NCBI GenBank assembly: GCA_904501915.1
Contig: CAJGCV010000015.1
Span: forward strand, 1-29,870
Direction: 5' to 3'
Source of the DNA: an uncultured Akkermansia sp.
GTDB lineage: Bacteria; Verrucomicrobiota; Verrucomicrobiia; Verrucomicrobiales; Akkermansiaceae
DNA length: 29,870 bases
This document shows positions 6,696 through 14,964 of the stretch, in pieces (the first letter of the stretch is position 1; the number at the start of each line of letters is the position of its first letter). A model generated the notes under the pieces. The model was given only the letters and a program-made list of their open reading frames with translations, was not told the DNA's origin and ran no database searches. The position numbers were made by a program, and so were the translations under genes.

Positions 6696-9023
6696 ATGTC
6701 GACTCCTAAGAAAAGTTCCGCAAAAGCTCCGGTTTCAAAGTCAAAAACGGTGAAATCTGAAAAAGTTGAGGAGAAAAAAGCCACTGCAGCGAAAAAGCCC
6801 GCTGCTAAACCCGCTGCCCCCAAGGCTGCGAAGAAGCCTGCTGCAAAACCTGCGGCTAAGGCGCAGAAAAAGCCGGTCATCAAGACCGAGGAGGTGGAGG
6901 AAGTAACTGTTGCTGCTGCAGATGCTCAAACGGTTGCTGAAGCTCAGGAAGCTGCAGTAAAAGGACCTGATATGTTTGAGGTGATGATGGGGCTTGCCCC
7001 TGAGCCTCAGGCGGAGGTGGTTTCTGCTCCTGAAGAAGAGCCGGAGAGTAAGGTGAAGAGCAAGGAAACTAAGTCTAAAGAGCGGAAGAATAAGCATTTT
7101 ACGCCGCAGATGACGGCTGCTGAAATGAATGAGTTCTTTGCAGATGATGCTACTCTGAAAACGGCATTCAAGGCGCTTCTTGCGATTGCCAAGAAAAATA
7201 ATGGCTATGTAACATCGGAAGACATTGAGAATTCGCTCCCGCCGGATGAGGCAGAAGATAACGACCAGGCACGCCTGTTTGAGCGTTTGCACCTGGTTGG
7301 CGTTGAGGTGCGCGACGATGAGGAATATGCCGTCAAACCGCTTTCTGCGGAGGAACTTACTTCCAAGGATGGAAGCCTGGTTAACAGCCCGGTGGTTCAG
7401 GAAAAGATTAAGGAGCTTATTCGCCAGGCTCAGGAGCAGGGGTATCTCACTTACGATGATATCAACGATGTGCTGCCGCACGATGTGATTGACCCTGCTG
7501 ATTACGAGGAAATCATGGAGCGTCTGCGCGGTATGCAGTTCGATATTATCGATGCAGGCGACGTGGATACCTACGGTGAGCGCCAGCGCATGACCGAAGG
7601 CGGGGAAGAGGATGAGGCCGAAAAAATGGAGGCCAAACTCGATATCCTGGATGACCCGGTGCGCATGTACCTTAAGCAGATGGGCTTGAAGGACCTGCTG
7701 TCTCGCCAGAAGGAAGTGGAGATTTCCCGCAAGATTGACCAGGCTGAAGAGGATCTGCAGCGTTATCTGCACCGTTTCGGCGTTGTGGCTATCTATTATT
7801 GTGACACGGCAGATAAGGTTCAGCATAACGAGGAGCGTTTCGACCGCGTTGTGGTGGATAAGAATATTGACCGCCGCGACAAGTACCTGAAGGAATTGCC
7901 TCCGTTGGTGACCAAGGTGATGACTCGTCATGCAGAGGTTCAGTCCTGCTACGCTCGCTTGTGCTCTGCCCGTAAGCGCAAGAAATCTGTAGCGGCTCTT
8001 CAGAAGGAATTTGAAGAGAAGCTGGAAACTCTCTCGGAGCTGTATGCTGGTTTCTCGTTCAAGGGGAAGGTGTATGAGGACTTTGTGAAGGAATTGCGCG
8101 ATTTGCGCCAGCGTATCAAAAAGGTTCTGCGCCAGCGTGAAGCAGACCCGGAGAATCCGCTGTACCGCGATGCTCTCAAAGAGTTTGAAATGGAGCTCTG
8201 GATGCCGATTCCTCAGTTCCTGGATAACTACAAGCTCATGAGCCAGAGCATGAAAGATGCCGAGGCTGCTAAGCGCGAAATGATTGAGGCTAACCTGCGA
8301 CTGGTTATTTCCATTGCCAAGAAGTATACGAATCGCGGCCTCGCTTTCCTGGATTTGATTCAGGAAGGCAACATGGGGCTTATGAAGGCGGTGGAAAAAT
8401 TTGAATACCGCCGTGGTTACAAGTTCTCCACCTACGCGACGTGGTGGATTCGCCAGGCTATTACGCGTTCCATTGCGGACCAGGCCCGCACGATTCGCAT
8501 TCCGGTGCACATGATTGAGACGATTAACAAGCTCATGCGTGTGCAGAAGAAGTTGGTGCAGGATTTTGGTCGCGAACCTACGCCGGAGGAAATTGCCGCA
8601 GCATTGGCAGAAGAGCCTAACAAGGGGGCTGCTATGTCAGTAGAAAAAGTGCGTAGCGTGCTTAAGATGGCTCAGCAGCCGATTTCCATGCAGCAGCCTG
8701 TGGGTGATTCTGACGATACTTCCTTTGGTGATTTCCTTGAGGATAAGAGTGCAGAAAATCCCATGGACGGTGCGTCGTACAATTCCTTGCGCGATAAGAT
8801 CGGTGATGTGCTTAATACGCTTAACGCCCGTGAGCGTGCTGTGATTGAACAGCGCTTCGGTTTGAAGGATGGTAACCCCCGCACACTGGAAGAGGTGGGT
8901 CGCCAGTTCAACGTGACACGCGAACGTATTCGCCAGATTGAGGCCAAGGCTTTGCGCAAATTGCGTCACCCAACGCGAATCAGTAAGATTAAGGGCTACC
9001 TGCCTGACTCTGCTGAAGGTTAA
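6696..9023 (+). CDS. rpoD: RNA polymerase principal sigma factor (sigma70)
   Basis: This 775-residue primary sigma factor directs RNA polymerase to housekeeping promoters. Residues 1-75 are Lys/Ala/Pro-rich and low in complexity. A sigma1.1 module lies at about 240-290 (GYLTYDDINDVLP at 249), and a second, similar module lies at about 160-210 (GYVTSEDIENSLP at 170). Region 1.2 starts at 319 (DDPVRMYLKQMG), followed by a long non-conserved region. Region 2 begins near 532 (ANLRLVISIAKKY, then GNMGLMKAVEKFEYRRGYKF and YATWWIRQAITR), and region 4.2 is near 739 (VTRERIRQIEAKALRKLRHP). The start at 6696 gives MSTPKKSS. An alternative start at 6672 would add 8 residues. Sequence upstream of that overlaps the ABC-F gene. 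A hairpin terminator follows. Confidence 0.95.
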   Translation: MSTPKKSSAKAPVSKSKTVKSEKVEEKKATAAKKPAAKPAAPKAAKKPAAKPAAKAQKKPVIKTEEVEEVTVAAADAQTVAEAQEAAVKGPDMFEVMMGLAPEPQAEVVSAPEEEPESKVKSKETKSKERKNKHFTPQMTAAEMNEFFADDATLKTAFKALLAIAKKNNGYVTSEDIENSLPPDEAEDNDQARLFERLHLVGVEVRDDEEYAVKPLSAEELTSKDGSLVNSPVVQEKIKELIRQAQEQGYLTYDDINDVLPHDVIDPADYEEIMERLRGMQFDIIDAGDVDTYGERQRMTEGGEEDEAEKMEAKLDILDDPVRMYLKQMGLKDLLSRQKEVEISRKIDQAEEDLQRYLHRFGVVAIYYCDTADKVQHNEERFDRVVVDKNIDRRDKYLKELPPLVTKVMTRHAEVQSCYARLCSARKRKKSVAALQKEFEEKLETLSELYAGFSFKGKVYEDFVKELRDLRQRIKKVLRQREADPENPLYRDALKEFEMELWMPIPQFLDNYKLMSQSMKDAEAAKREMIEANLRLVISIAKKYTNRGLAFLDLIQEGNMGLMKAVEKFEYRRGYKFSTYATWWIRQAITRSIADQARTIRIPVHMIETINKLMRVQKKLVQDFGREPTPEEIAAALAEEPNKGAAMSVEKVRSVLKMAQQPISMQQPVGDSDDTSFGDFLEDKSAENPMDGASYNSLRDKIGDVLNTLNARERAVIEQRFGLKDGNPRTLEEVGRQFNVTRERIRQIEAKALRKLRHPTRISKIKGYLPDSAEG

Positions 9024-9042
9024 GTTGGTAAGTAGCTTTGAT

Positions 9043-9084
9043 GAGAAAGCGGCTCTTGGTTTCAAGGGCCGCTTTCTCTTATAA
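9043..9084 (+). terminator. Rho-independent terminator of rpoD
   Basis: GAGAAAGCGGC (9043-9053) pairs perfectly with GCCGCTTTCTC (9068-9078). The apical part also pairs (CTTG with CAAG around a GTTT loop). A TTATAAAAA tail follows, which is less T-rich than the best terminators. Confidence 0.72.
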
Positions 9085-9130
9085 AAATTGCCGGTTAACG
9101 CACTTTTAGAGTGACTTTGGCTTGTTGCTC

Positions 9131-9142
9131 TGGTATTATACT
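9131..9142 (+). promoter_or_regulatory. Extended -10 promoter candidate for the secretin operon
   Basis: An extended -10 element (TGG followed by TATTAT at 9134-9139, with an overlapping TATACT at 9137-9142) lies just upstream of the ATG at 9153. No convincing -35 box is seen at 17 bp. The predicted leader is only about 3-7 nt. Confidence 0.45.
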
Positions 9143-9152
9143 TTCACTCACT

Positions 9153-11639
9153 ATGAAAGGCTTTACCTCACGCTCTGTACTTCTTTCCCTGGTTTCAACC
9201 TTAGCTATGGCAGTGGTGCCGGAAGTTGTAGCTCAAGATGCAGGTTCTGCCTCCATTGCGGTGAGGGAATCAGCACAGCGGCAGATGGCTGTGCGAGAGG
9301 CTGCGCAGAAAGTGCAGGAAGCCAGATTGGCTTATGCTGCAGGCCGATATGGCGTGGCTGTTGATTTGTACCGCGCGGCTCTCAAGGTGCTGCCGCAGGT
9401 GCCCGCTACGCAGAAACAGGCAACGTTCATAAAGGACAGCCTCGCAGATGCGCTGGTTGCCAATGCTATGGATTACCGCAAGGTGGGGCGTATAGATGAA
9501 GCTGTCGAATTTCTGAAGGAGGCACAGGTGGTTTCTCCCGGGCATAAATATGCGGCTGAACAATTGAACCGTACCTTGGATCCGGTTCGTACGAATCCGG
9601 CGCTCACACCGCAGCATGTTGGCAATGTGGAGGAAGTAAAGCGCCTGCTTTCGCTGGCGTTTGGTTACTATGACCTTGGCAATTTCGACAAAGCAAACGC
9701 CACGTTTGACGCGGTTCTTAAGATTGATGCGTATAATACCGCTGCGCGTCGTGGGAAGGAAATGGTTCAGAAACGCCGCAGTTCGTACTTCAAGGCAGCT
9801 CATGATGCATTCCGTTCAAAAGCGCTTGCAGATGTAGATAAAACGTGGGAAGAGTCGTTGCCTGAGGATGAAGTGGAAGCGATTGTGGCGGTTGAAAATG
9901 AAAATCTGCAGCAGGATTCCGTGACTGCAGAGAATGACATTGCCGCGGCTCTGAAGGAAATGGTGATTCCCCAGATTATTCTGGAGGGTGCCACCATCGA
10001 GGATGTGCAGCAGGAGTTGCGCAGCCAGATTGCCCGGTTCGAAGCTTCGGGTGTGAAAGCCAGCCAATCCATTAACCTGATGTCAGATTTCGGTGCAGCG
10101 GAAGAAGAACTTCTGAAGCGACAGGTTAATCTGAAACTTGCAGAAATTTCGGTTCTCGATCTGCTGGATGTTGTTGATGATTTGTACGGAATCAGCCATT
10201 ATATCTCGCATCTGGGAATTCATTTTGTGCTTTCCGGAAAAGATTATGGCCCATTGCTGGAGCGTGCCTATACTGTACCTCCCCATTTCTTCGATGTCGA
10301 AATGGACCAGACTGAAGATGAAGACAATGACTTTGCGAGTGCTCGCCAGCGCGCGGTGCTTGTAAAGCGTGTTAATCCGGTGGAAGCTCTTAAATCCATG
10401 GGAGTTTCTTTCCCCAAGGGGGCTACGGCGCGCTATGATGCCAGGTCGAGAATCCTTAAGGTCCGCAATACGCTGCATAATCAGAAAGAAATCGAGGAAC
10501 TGGTCAATATCCCTGCAACGGAAGACCGCCAGATTTCTCTCAGCATCACTGCGATGGAGGTTTCTGAGGATGATTTGAATGAATTGGGATTTGAGTGGCT
10601 GTTTGACTCAGCGCTGCACCCGGAGCATATGTTTCTTTCCGGTGGTGAAAACGTGCTGACCGGCATGTCTGACGTGTGGGTGAAGTTCGGGGGCGACGAG
10701 GGATTGTCTGCTACCGAGGGGCTTCGTTCCGGCAATCTTGTCGTTTCGGCGGATAACCTTGATAACCTGATCCGTACGGGTAGTGCAGAGGGCTATGGCA
10801 TTAATAATGCGCATCGCATGAAGGCTCCTGAGATCTTCAGCGTGAGAGGCGTCTGGAACATGATTGACGTAACGATGATTATGCGCGGTGCATCGCAGAA
10901 AAAGGGGATGGACATTATGGCAAATCCCCGCGTGGTATTTACTCCCGGTCGCGAAGAGCAGGTCATTATTGCAGATATAAAGGAAATGTTCTACCCGGAG
11001 AGTTATTCTGCACCTCAGATACCTACGGGTGTAGGAGAAAATGGCGCTGTTGCAGCACCGGCTCATCCGGAATCGTTTATTCGATTCGGCATGATTGATG
11101 ACCAGGTCGGCGGTGTCGGTACAGTGGTGCAGGTGCATGATGCAACCTTGACTCCGGATGGACAGAATGTTACTTTGTCCCTCACCGTCACCTCTAATGA
11201 ATTTGAGGGCTTTATCAATTGGGGTAGCGCTATTTATGGTACTGTGCGCCTGAATAACACCTTGGATAAATGGCAGGCAAATATACTCGGGCAGACGAAT
11301 CTGGTGGATAAGGAAGTGCTGGAACATCAGGAAAAAATGGTGGAACGCTACGTATTGACTCCCAACATGATTCTTCAGCCTGTGTTCAAGCGCCGTTTGG
11401 AAAATACCAAAATCACAGTCGGTTCGGGGTCTGTTATCGTATTGGGTGGGTTGAAACAGGTGCGTTCTGTCCGGTATGAGGACAAGCTGCCTATTCTTGG
11501 TGACTTGCCTATGGTAGGGCGTCTGTTCCGGACTGAAGGTTCGGAAAGAGTTCGTAAGGCGTATATGGTGTTTGTCAAAACGGATATCATCGACCCTTCC
11601 GGTAAGGTCGTAGATGCGGCTGAGCCTGTTCAGCAGTGA
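9153..11639 (+). CDS. Secretin-type outer-membrane protein with N-terminal TPR region
   Basis: This 828-residue protein has a signal peptide (residues 1-28, likely cleavage near VVAQ). An alpha-helical TPR-like region covers about 50-210 (repeats such as YAAGRYGVAVDLYRAAL and YYDLGNFDKANATFDAVL). An N0-like domain lies near 325-360, and a C-terminal secretin beta-domain spans about 455-812. The secretin signature is clear: VIVLGGL near 761, then DKLPILGDLPMVGRLFR at 777-793. Secretins form outer-membrane rings for type II secretion or type IV pili. The TPR-plus-secretin layout resembles Amuc_1098-type proteins of Akkermansia, recalled and not checked. The start at 9153 gives a proper signal peptide. 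An upstream in-frame start at 9111 does not. No ATPase, inner-membrane platform or prepilin peptidase gene lies nearby. Confidence 0.85.
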   Translation: MKGFTSRSVLLSLVSTLAMAVVPEVVAQDAGSASIAVRESAQRQMAVREAAQKVQEARLAYAAGRYGVAVDLYRAALKVLPQVPATQKQATFIKDSLADALVANAMDYRKVGRIDEAVEFLKEAQVVSPGHKYAAEQLNRTLDPVRTNPALTPQHVGNVEEVKRLLSLAFGYYDLGNFDKANATFDAVLKIDAYNTAARRGKEMVQKRRSSYFKAAHDAFRSKALADVDKTWEESLPEDEVEAIVAVENENLQQDSVTAENDIAAALKEMVIPQIILEGATIEDVQQELRSQIARFEASGVKASQSINLMSDFGAAEEELLKRQVNLKLAEISVLDLLDVVDDLYGISHYISHLGIHFVLSGKDYGPLLERAYTVPPHFFDVEMDQTEDEDNDFASARQRAVLVKRVNPVEALKSMGVSFPKGATARYDARSRILKVRNTLHNQKEIEELVNIPATEDRQISLSITAMEVSEDDLNELGFEWLFDSALHPEHMFLSGGENVLTGMSDVWVKFGGDEGLSATEGLRSGNLVVSADNLDNLIRTGSAEGYGINNAHRMKAPEIFSVRGVWNMIDVTMIMRGASQKKGMDIMANPRVVFTPGREEQVIIADIKEMFYPESYSAPQIPTGVGENGAVAAPAHPESFIRFGMIDDQVGGVGTVVQVHDATLTPDGQNVTLSLTVTSNEFEGFINWGSAIYGTVRLNNTLDKWQANILGQTNLVDKEVLEHQEKMVERYVLTPNMILQPVFKRRLENTKITVGSGSVIVLGGLKQVRSVRYEDKLPILGDLPMVGRLFRTEGSERVRKAYMVFVKTDIIDPSGKVVDAAEPVQQ

Positions 11640-11671
11640 CTTTACATAAACATACTGAAAAACAGCAACGA

Positions 11672-13360
11672 ATGGTGGATAAAGAGGATAAATACAAGGA
11701 CGAAGAGGAGGAGCTGACGCAGGTTCGCAGTATTATCAAGCATCTCAATGAGGAAAATCCTTCCCGGGAAAGCAGCAGGGAGGTTGTTGTGCGGGCTGAC
11801 GGTTCCAAGGTAGTGCGGGTCCGGAAAAAACGCCGGGTAATGCTTTCTGCTCGCGATGTGCAACGCCGCGGGCGTAAGCGAATGGTGCAAGGCTTGCTTA
11901 TTTTGTTGTTCATGCTCGCAGCGCTTGTATTTGTGCTATTCTACCGCATGTCTGTGATGTCGAGCAGCGCGTATCTGGCTGATAGGCAGGTTGAGCTGCA
12001 GCAGCGTTGGGGGGCGGAGTCCATCAGAGTGGAAGGAGCCGGTCTTGAAGGCACAAAGTTGCGCCTTGAGATTCTGGAGGCTAAGTTCCCGGAATCGTGC
12101 ATGATTGAACGCGTGGAGCTGTTTGGCGTAAGTGCCGATGTCGAACTGTCCAGCTTCTTTGTTAATCGTCTGAAGGGAGATGAGTTAAAAGTGGAACGGG
12201 CATTGCTTGTGCTGCGTCATGGTGCCAGCATGCAGATGCCGAAGCAACAGGGAGAATCCATGTGGCGTTTCCGCCGCGTTAATTGCGATAGCCTGACTGT
12301 CCAATTCCAGAACGAAAAAGAAGGTCCTCTCCAGATAAGGAATGCACAGGCATACATGTACTATCCACATGCCAACCGATTTACAAATGTGGTGATGCTG
12401 AGTTCCGGCGTTCTGGATATCAAAGGCTGGAAAACGGTAAATATCACGGAGAGTAAAGTGATGCTTTCCGCGGAGGGTATTGAGGACTTTTCTCTGAAGG
12501 GCACCACAGATAGTGCCGCCGATGTTCCGGAGCAGCGGCGTACACGGATTTCATTTGCCGGCAGGATTGCCCCTGGTGCTTCCTTTGCCGGTCCGTATTC
12601 TGTAGAGTCCGATAATATGAGCCTGGCTGATTTTACCAAGGGGCGGTTTGAGGAGTTCCTGACGGCCCGTACATCGGCACAATCCCAGGGAAAGATAAGC
12701 GATAAGGCTACGATTACCCTGGCTGTTGAGCAGGAAGAACCCACATTTAATGGTGAATTCCACCTCCGCAATATCTGCCTGAGCGCGTTCCCCGCTCTGC
12801 AGGCTATTACTGAACATATAGAACCTGCCAGACGCCGCTTGTATAATCCGCTTACCATGCAGCGTGGCTATGTTGTATTACGAGAACAAGATGGCGAGTT
12901 GTCTTTGGAAATACCCGCTGCCGGCATGGAAGAACGCGACCTGGCTTCTCTTAAGGGCAAGATTGTATTGAATCCGGCTAATGAGTTGACGGGTGAATTG
13001 CATTACGGCATTCCGATGCTGCTGGCGCGCGCAGAGTATCCGGATGGACGCCCTGATCCCATCTTCCAGCAGCATGGCGAATGGGCCATATTGCAGACGC
13101 GTGTAAGCGGTGTTGGAACATTGCCGGCAGATGACATGGCTGAGGTGGAAGCCCGTGCTGCCATTGCAAGACGTGAGCGCCCCGCTCGTATTCCTTTCCA
13201 TGAGTTGAATCTGGATAAATTGACAGAGCAGCTCAAAGCCGGTAAGGAACTGGAGATATTTGACACGCCGGCAGGTGATGGCCAGGGGCAACAGAAGCCG
13301 TCTTCCTCGAACCCATTTGAAATGGAAGAAGATCCGTTTGCGCCAACTACACCGTTTTAA
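11672..13360 (+). CDS. Single-pass membrane protein with large extracytoplasmic domain, unknown function
   Basis: I do not recognise a specific family. From the ATG at 11672 the protein has 562 residues: an acidic N-terminus, a very basic stretch (RKKRRV and RRGRKR, residues 51-70), one transmembrane helix at about 72-92, and then roughly 470 extracytoplasmic residues. That part is rich in beta-type sequence, loosely like AsmA/DUF3971 envelope proteins. The tail is Pro/Ser-rich and acidic. A GTG at 11636 overlaps the secretin stop (GTGA) and would add 12 residues, allowing translational coupling. The close spacing to the secretin suggests a partner role in assembly or in the envelope, but this is inference. 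Confidence 0.7.
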   Translation: MVDKEDKYKDEEEELTQVRSIIKHLNEENPSRESSREVVVRADGSKVVRVRKKRRVMLSARDVQRRGRKRMVQGLLILLFMLAALVFVLFYRMSVMSSSAYLADRQVELQQRWGAESIRVEGAGLEGTKLRLEILEAKFPESCMIERVELFGVSADVELSSFFVNRLKGDELKVERALLVLRHGASMQMPKQQGESMWRFRRVNCDSLTVQFQNEKEGPLQIRNAQAYMYYPHANRFTNVVMLSSGVLDIKGWKTVNITESKVMLSAEGIEDFSLKGTTDSAADVPEQRRTRISFAGRIAPGASFAGPYSVESDNMSLADFTKGRFEEFLTARTSAQSQGKISDKATITLAVEQEEPTFNGEFHLRNICLSAFPALQAITEHIEPARRRLYNPLTMQRGYVVLREQDGELSLEIPAAGMEERDLASLKGKIVLNPANELTGELHYGIPMLLARAEYPDGRPDPIFQQHGEWAILQTRVSGVGTLPADDMAEVEARAAIARRERPARIPFHELNLDKLTEQLKAGKELEIFDTPAGDGQGQQKPSSSNPFEMEEDPFAPTTPF

Positions 13361-13383
13361 CTTAATTTTTACAGAAGCCTGAT

Positions 13384-14082
13384 ATGAGTAGCAAAGCATT
13401 AGAGAAACGCTCAAAATGGTGGACGCGTCCACTGGGGCATCTGGCGTGGACCCTTATTACTTTGTTGTGCTTCACGCTGCGCATCAAGGTGTACATGCTT
13501 GGACAGTCTGGTGAGTGGCTGGGAAAGAAACAGTGTATTATTGCCCTGTGGCACAATCGCACATTCACCCCTTGCTTCATATACCGCTATGTCGTGAAAG
13601 GTAAGATTCCGATGAGTATGCTGACAAGTGCCAGCAAGGATGGCGCGCTGCTGGCCACGGTGGCAGAGGATTATGGCATGCGGGCGGTTCGTGGCTCCAG
13701 CCACCGCCGTGGCGTGGCTGGCTTCCGTGATATGTTGCGCGAATTGGAAGACGGATGCAGCATGTGCATTACCCCGGATGGTCCCAAGGGCCCAATCTAT
13801 AAATGCCGCGCGGGCGTAGTGCGCCTGGCCTCCGTTTCCGGGTTGCCTGTTTTGCCTGTATGCATCGATATTCCGAACTGCTGGCGCATCAGAAAGGCGT
13901 GGGATAAGTTTGTTATTCCCAAACCTTTCTCCAAAGTGACCATGGTTGTTCGAGAGCCCTTGTTTGTGCCAGACGGTCTGGATGATGCCCAGCAGCAGGA
14001 ATGGGTGCAGAAATTGGAAGATGCTATGGCCGCTGCACGCCCGGATTTTGAACCAATAGAACTTCAGGAGAAAAGTATATGA
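13384..14082 (+). CDS. DUF374 family lysophospholipid acyltransferase-like protein
   Basis: This 232-residue protein carries the DUF374 landmarks: LWHNR around His57, an SASKDGALLA segment, RGSSHRRG at 103-110 and ITPDGPKGP at 129-137. These resemble the catalytic HX4D region and substrate-binding motifs of glycerolipid and lipid A acyltransferases. A hydrophobic segment near residues 18-33 suggests membrane attachment. It is likely to transfer an acyl chain to a lipid A or phospholipid precursor, but the substrate is not known. It follows the unknown membrane protein by 23 bp and its stop overlaps the folD start (ATGA). Confidence 0.82.
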   Translation: MSSKALEKRSKWWTRPLGHLAWTLITLLCFTLRIKVYMLGQSGEWLGKKQCIIALWHNRTFTPCFIYRYVVKGKIPMSMLTSASKDGALLATVAEDYGMRAVRGSSHRRGVAGFRDMLRELEDGCSMCITPDGPKGPIYKCRAGVVRLASVSGLPVLPVCIDIPNCWRIRKAWDKFVIPKPFSKVTMVVREPLFVPDGLDDAQQQEWVQKLEDAMAAARPDFEPIELQEKSI

Positions 14083-14960
14083 CACCCGTGATGATAGATG
14101 GTAAGGATGTAGCGGCTCAGGTACGAGCCAGTCTGCAGCGCGAAATCGATGAGCTTAAGTCAAACGGGGTGACTCCTGGTCTGGCCGTGGTTCTGGTTGG
14201 CGATGACCCCGCTTCCCAGGTATATGTGGGTTCCAAGGTGAAAGCCTGTGCAGAGCTGGGCATCTATTCCCAGAAGTGGGCATTACCAGCTTCAACCACG
14301 CAGGAGGAACTGGTGCAGTTGATTCACCAGCTGAATGCGGATGACCGGATTCACGGCATTCTGGTGCAGAGCCCGCCTCCGGCACATATAGATGAAGAGG
14401 CTGTCATTCTCAATATTGACCCGCGCAAGGACGTGGATGGCTTTCACCCGGTTAATGTGGCCAAGCTGGTGCTGGAGGATGAAGAAGGATTTGTTCCCTG
14501 CACGCCGCTGGGTTGCATGGAATTGCTGAAAGCATATGGCATTGAAACTGCTGGTAAGCATGCTGTGGTCATTGGACGCAGCATGATTGTGGGCAAGCCG
14601 ATGGCAAATCTGCTGGTGGCAAAGAATGCTAATGCTACGGTGACAATCGCGCATTCCCGCACGCGCGATTTGCCTGCGCTTTGCCGCACTGCGGATATCA
14701 TTGTGGCAGCCGTCGGACGCCCGGAAATGGTAACGTCTGACTATGTGAAAGAAGGCGCGGTGGTGCTGGATGTAGGCATTAACCGCATTGCTGATGAATC
14801 GCGTCCCCGGGGCTACCGTATTGTCGGGGATGTGGATTTTGACGCAGTGAAGGACAAATGTTCGTATATTACACCCGTGCCCGGAGGGGTAGGTCCCATG
14901 ACTATTGCCATGCTGATGGCTAACACGGTGAAGGCCTGCCGCCAGCTTACAGCGCGTTAA
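14079..14960 (+). CDS. folD: Bifunctional methylenetetrahydrofolate dehydrogenase / cyclohydrolase
   Basis: This 293-residue enzyme interconverts 5,10-methylene-THF, methenyl-THF and 10-formyl-THF in the cytoplasm, supplying one-carbon units. Key residues align one position before those of E. coli FolD: Tyr49, Lys53 (YVGSKVKAC), Gln97 and Asp120 (KDVDGFHP). The NADP site shows GRSMIVGKPMANLL, and the C-terminal PGGVGPMT is intact. The usual QLPLP motif is here QSPPP. The start overlaps the acyltransferase stop by 4 bp, which indicates translational coupling. The gene ends only 4 bp from the stop of the convergent DUF2851 gene, with no terminator visible between them. Confidence 0.95.
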   Translation: MTPVMIDGKDVAAQVRASLQREIDELKSNGVTPGLAVVLVGDDPASQVYVGSKVKACAELGIYSQKWALPASTTQEELVQLIHQLNADDRIHGILVQSPPPAHIDEEAVILNIDPRKDVDGFHPVNVAKLVLEDEEGFVPCTPLGCMELLKAYGIETAGKHAVVIGRSMIVGKPMANLLVAKNANATVTIAHSRTRDLPALCRTADIIVAAVGRPEMVTSDYVKEGAVVLDVGINRIADESRPRGYRIVGDVDFDAVKDKCSYITPVPGGVGPMTIAMLMANTVKACRQLTAR

Positions 14961-14964
14961 TCTT

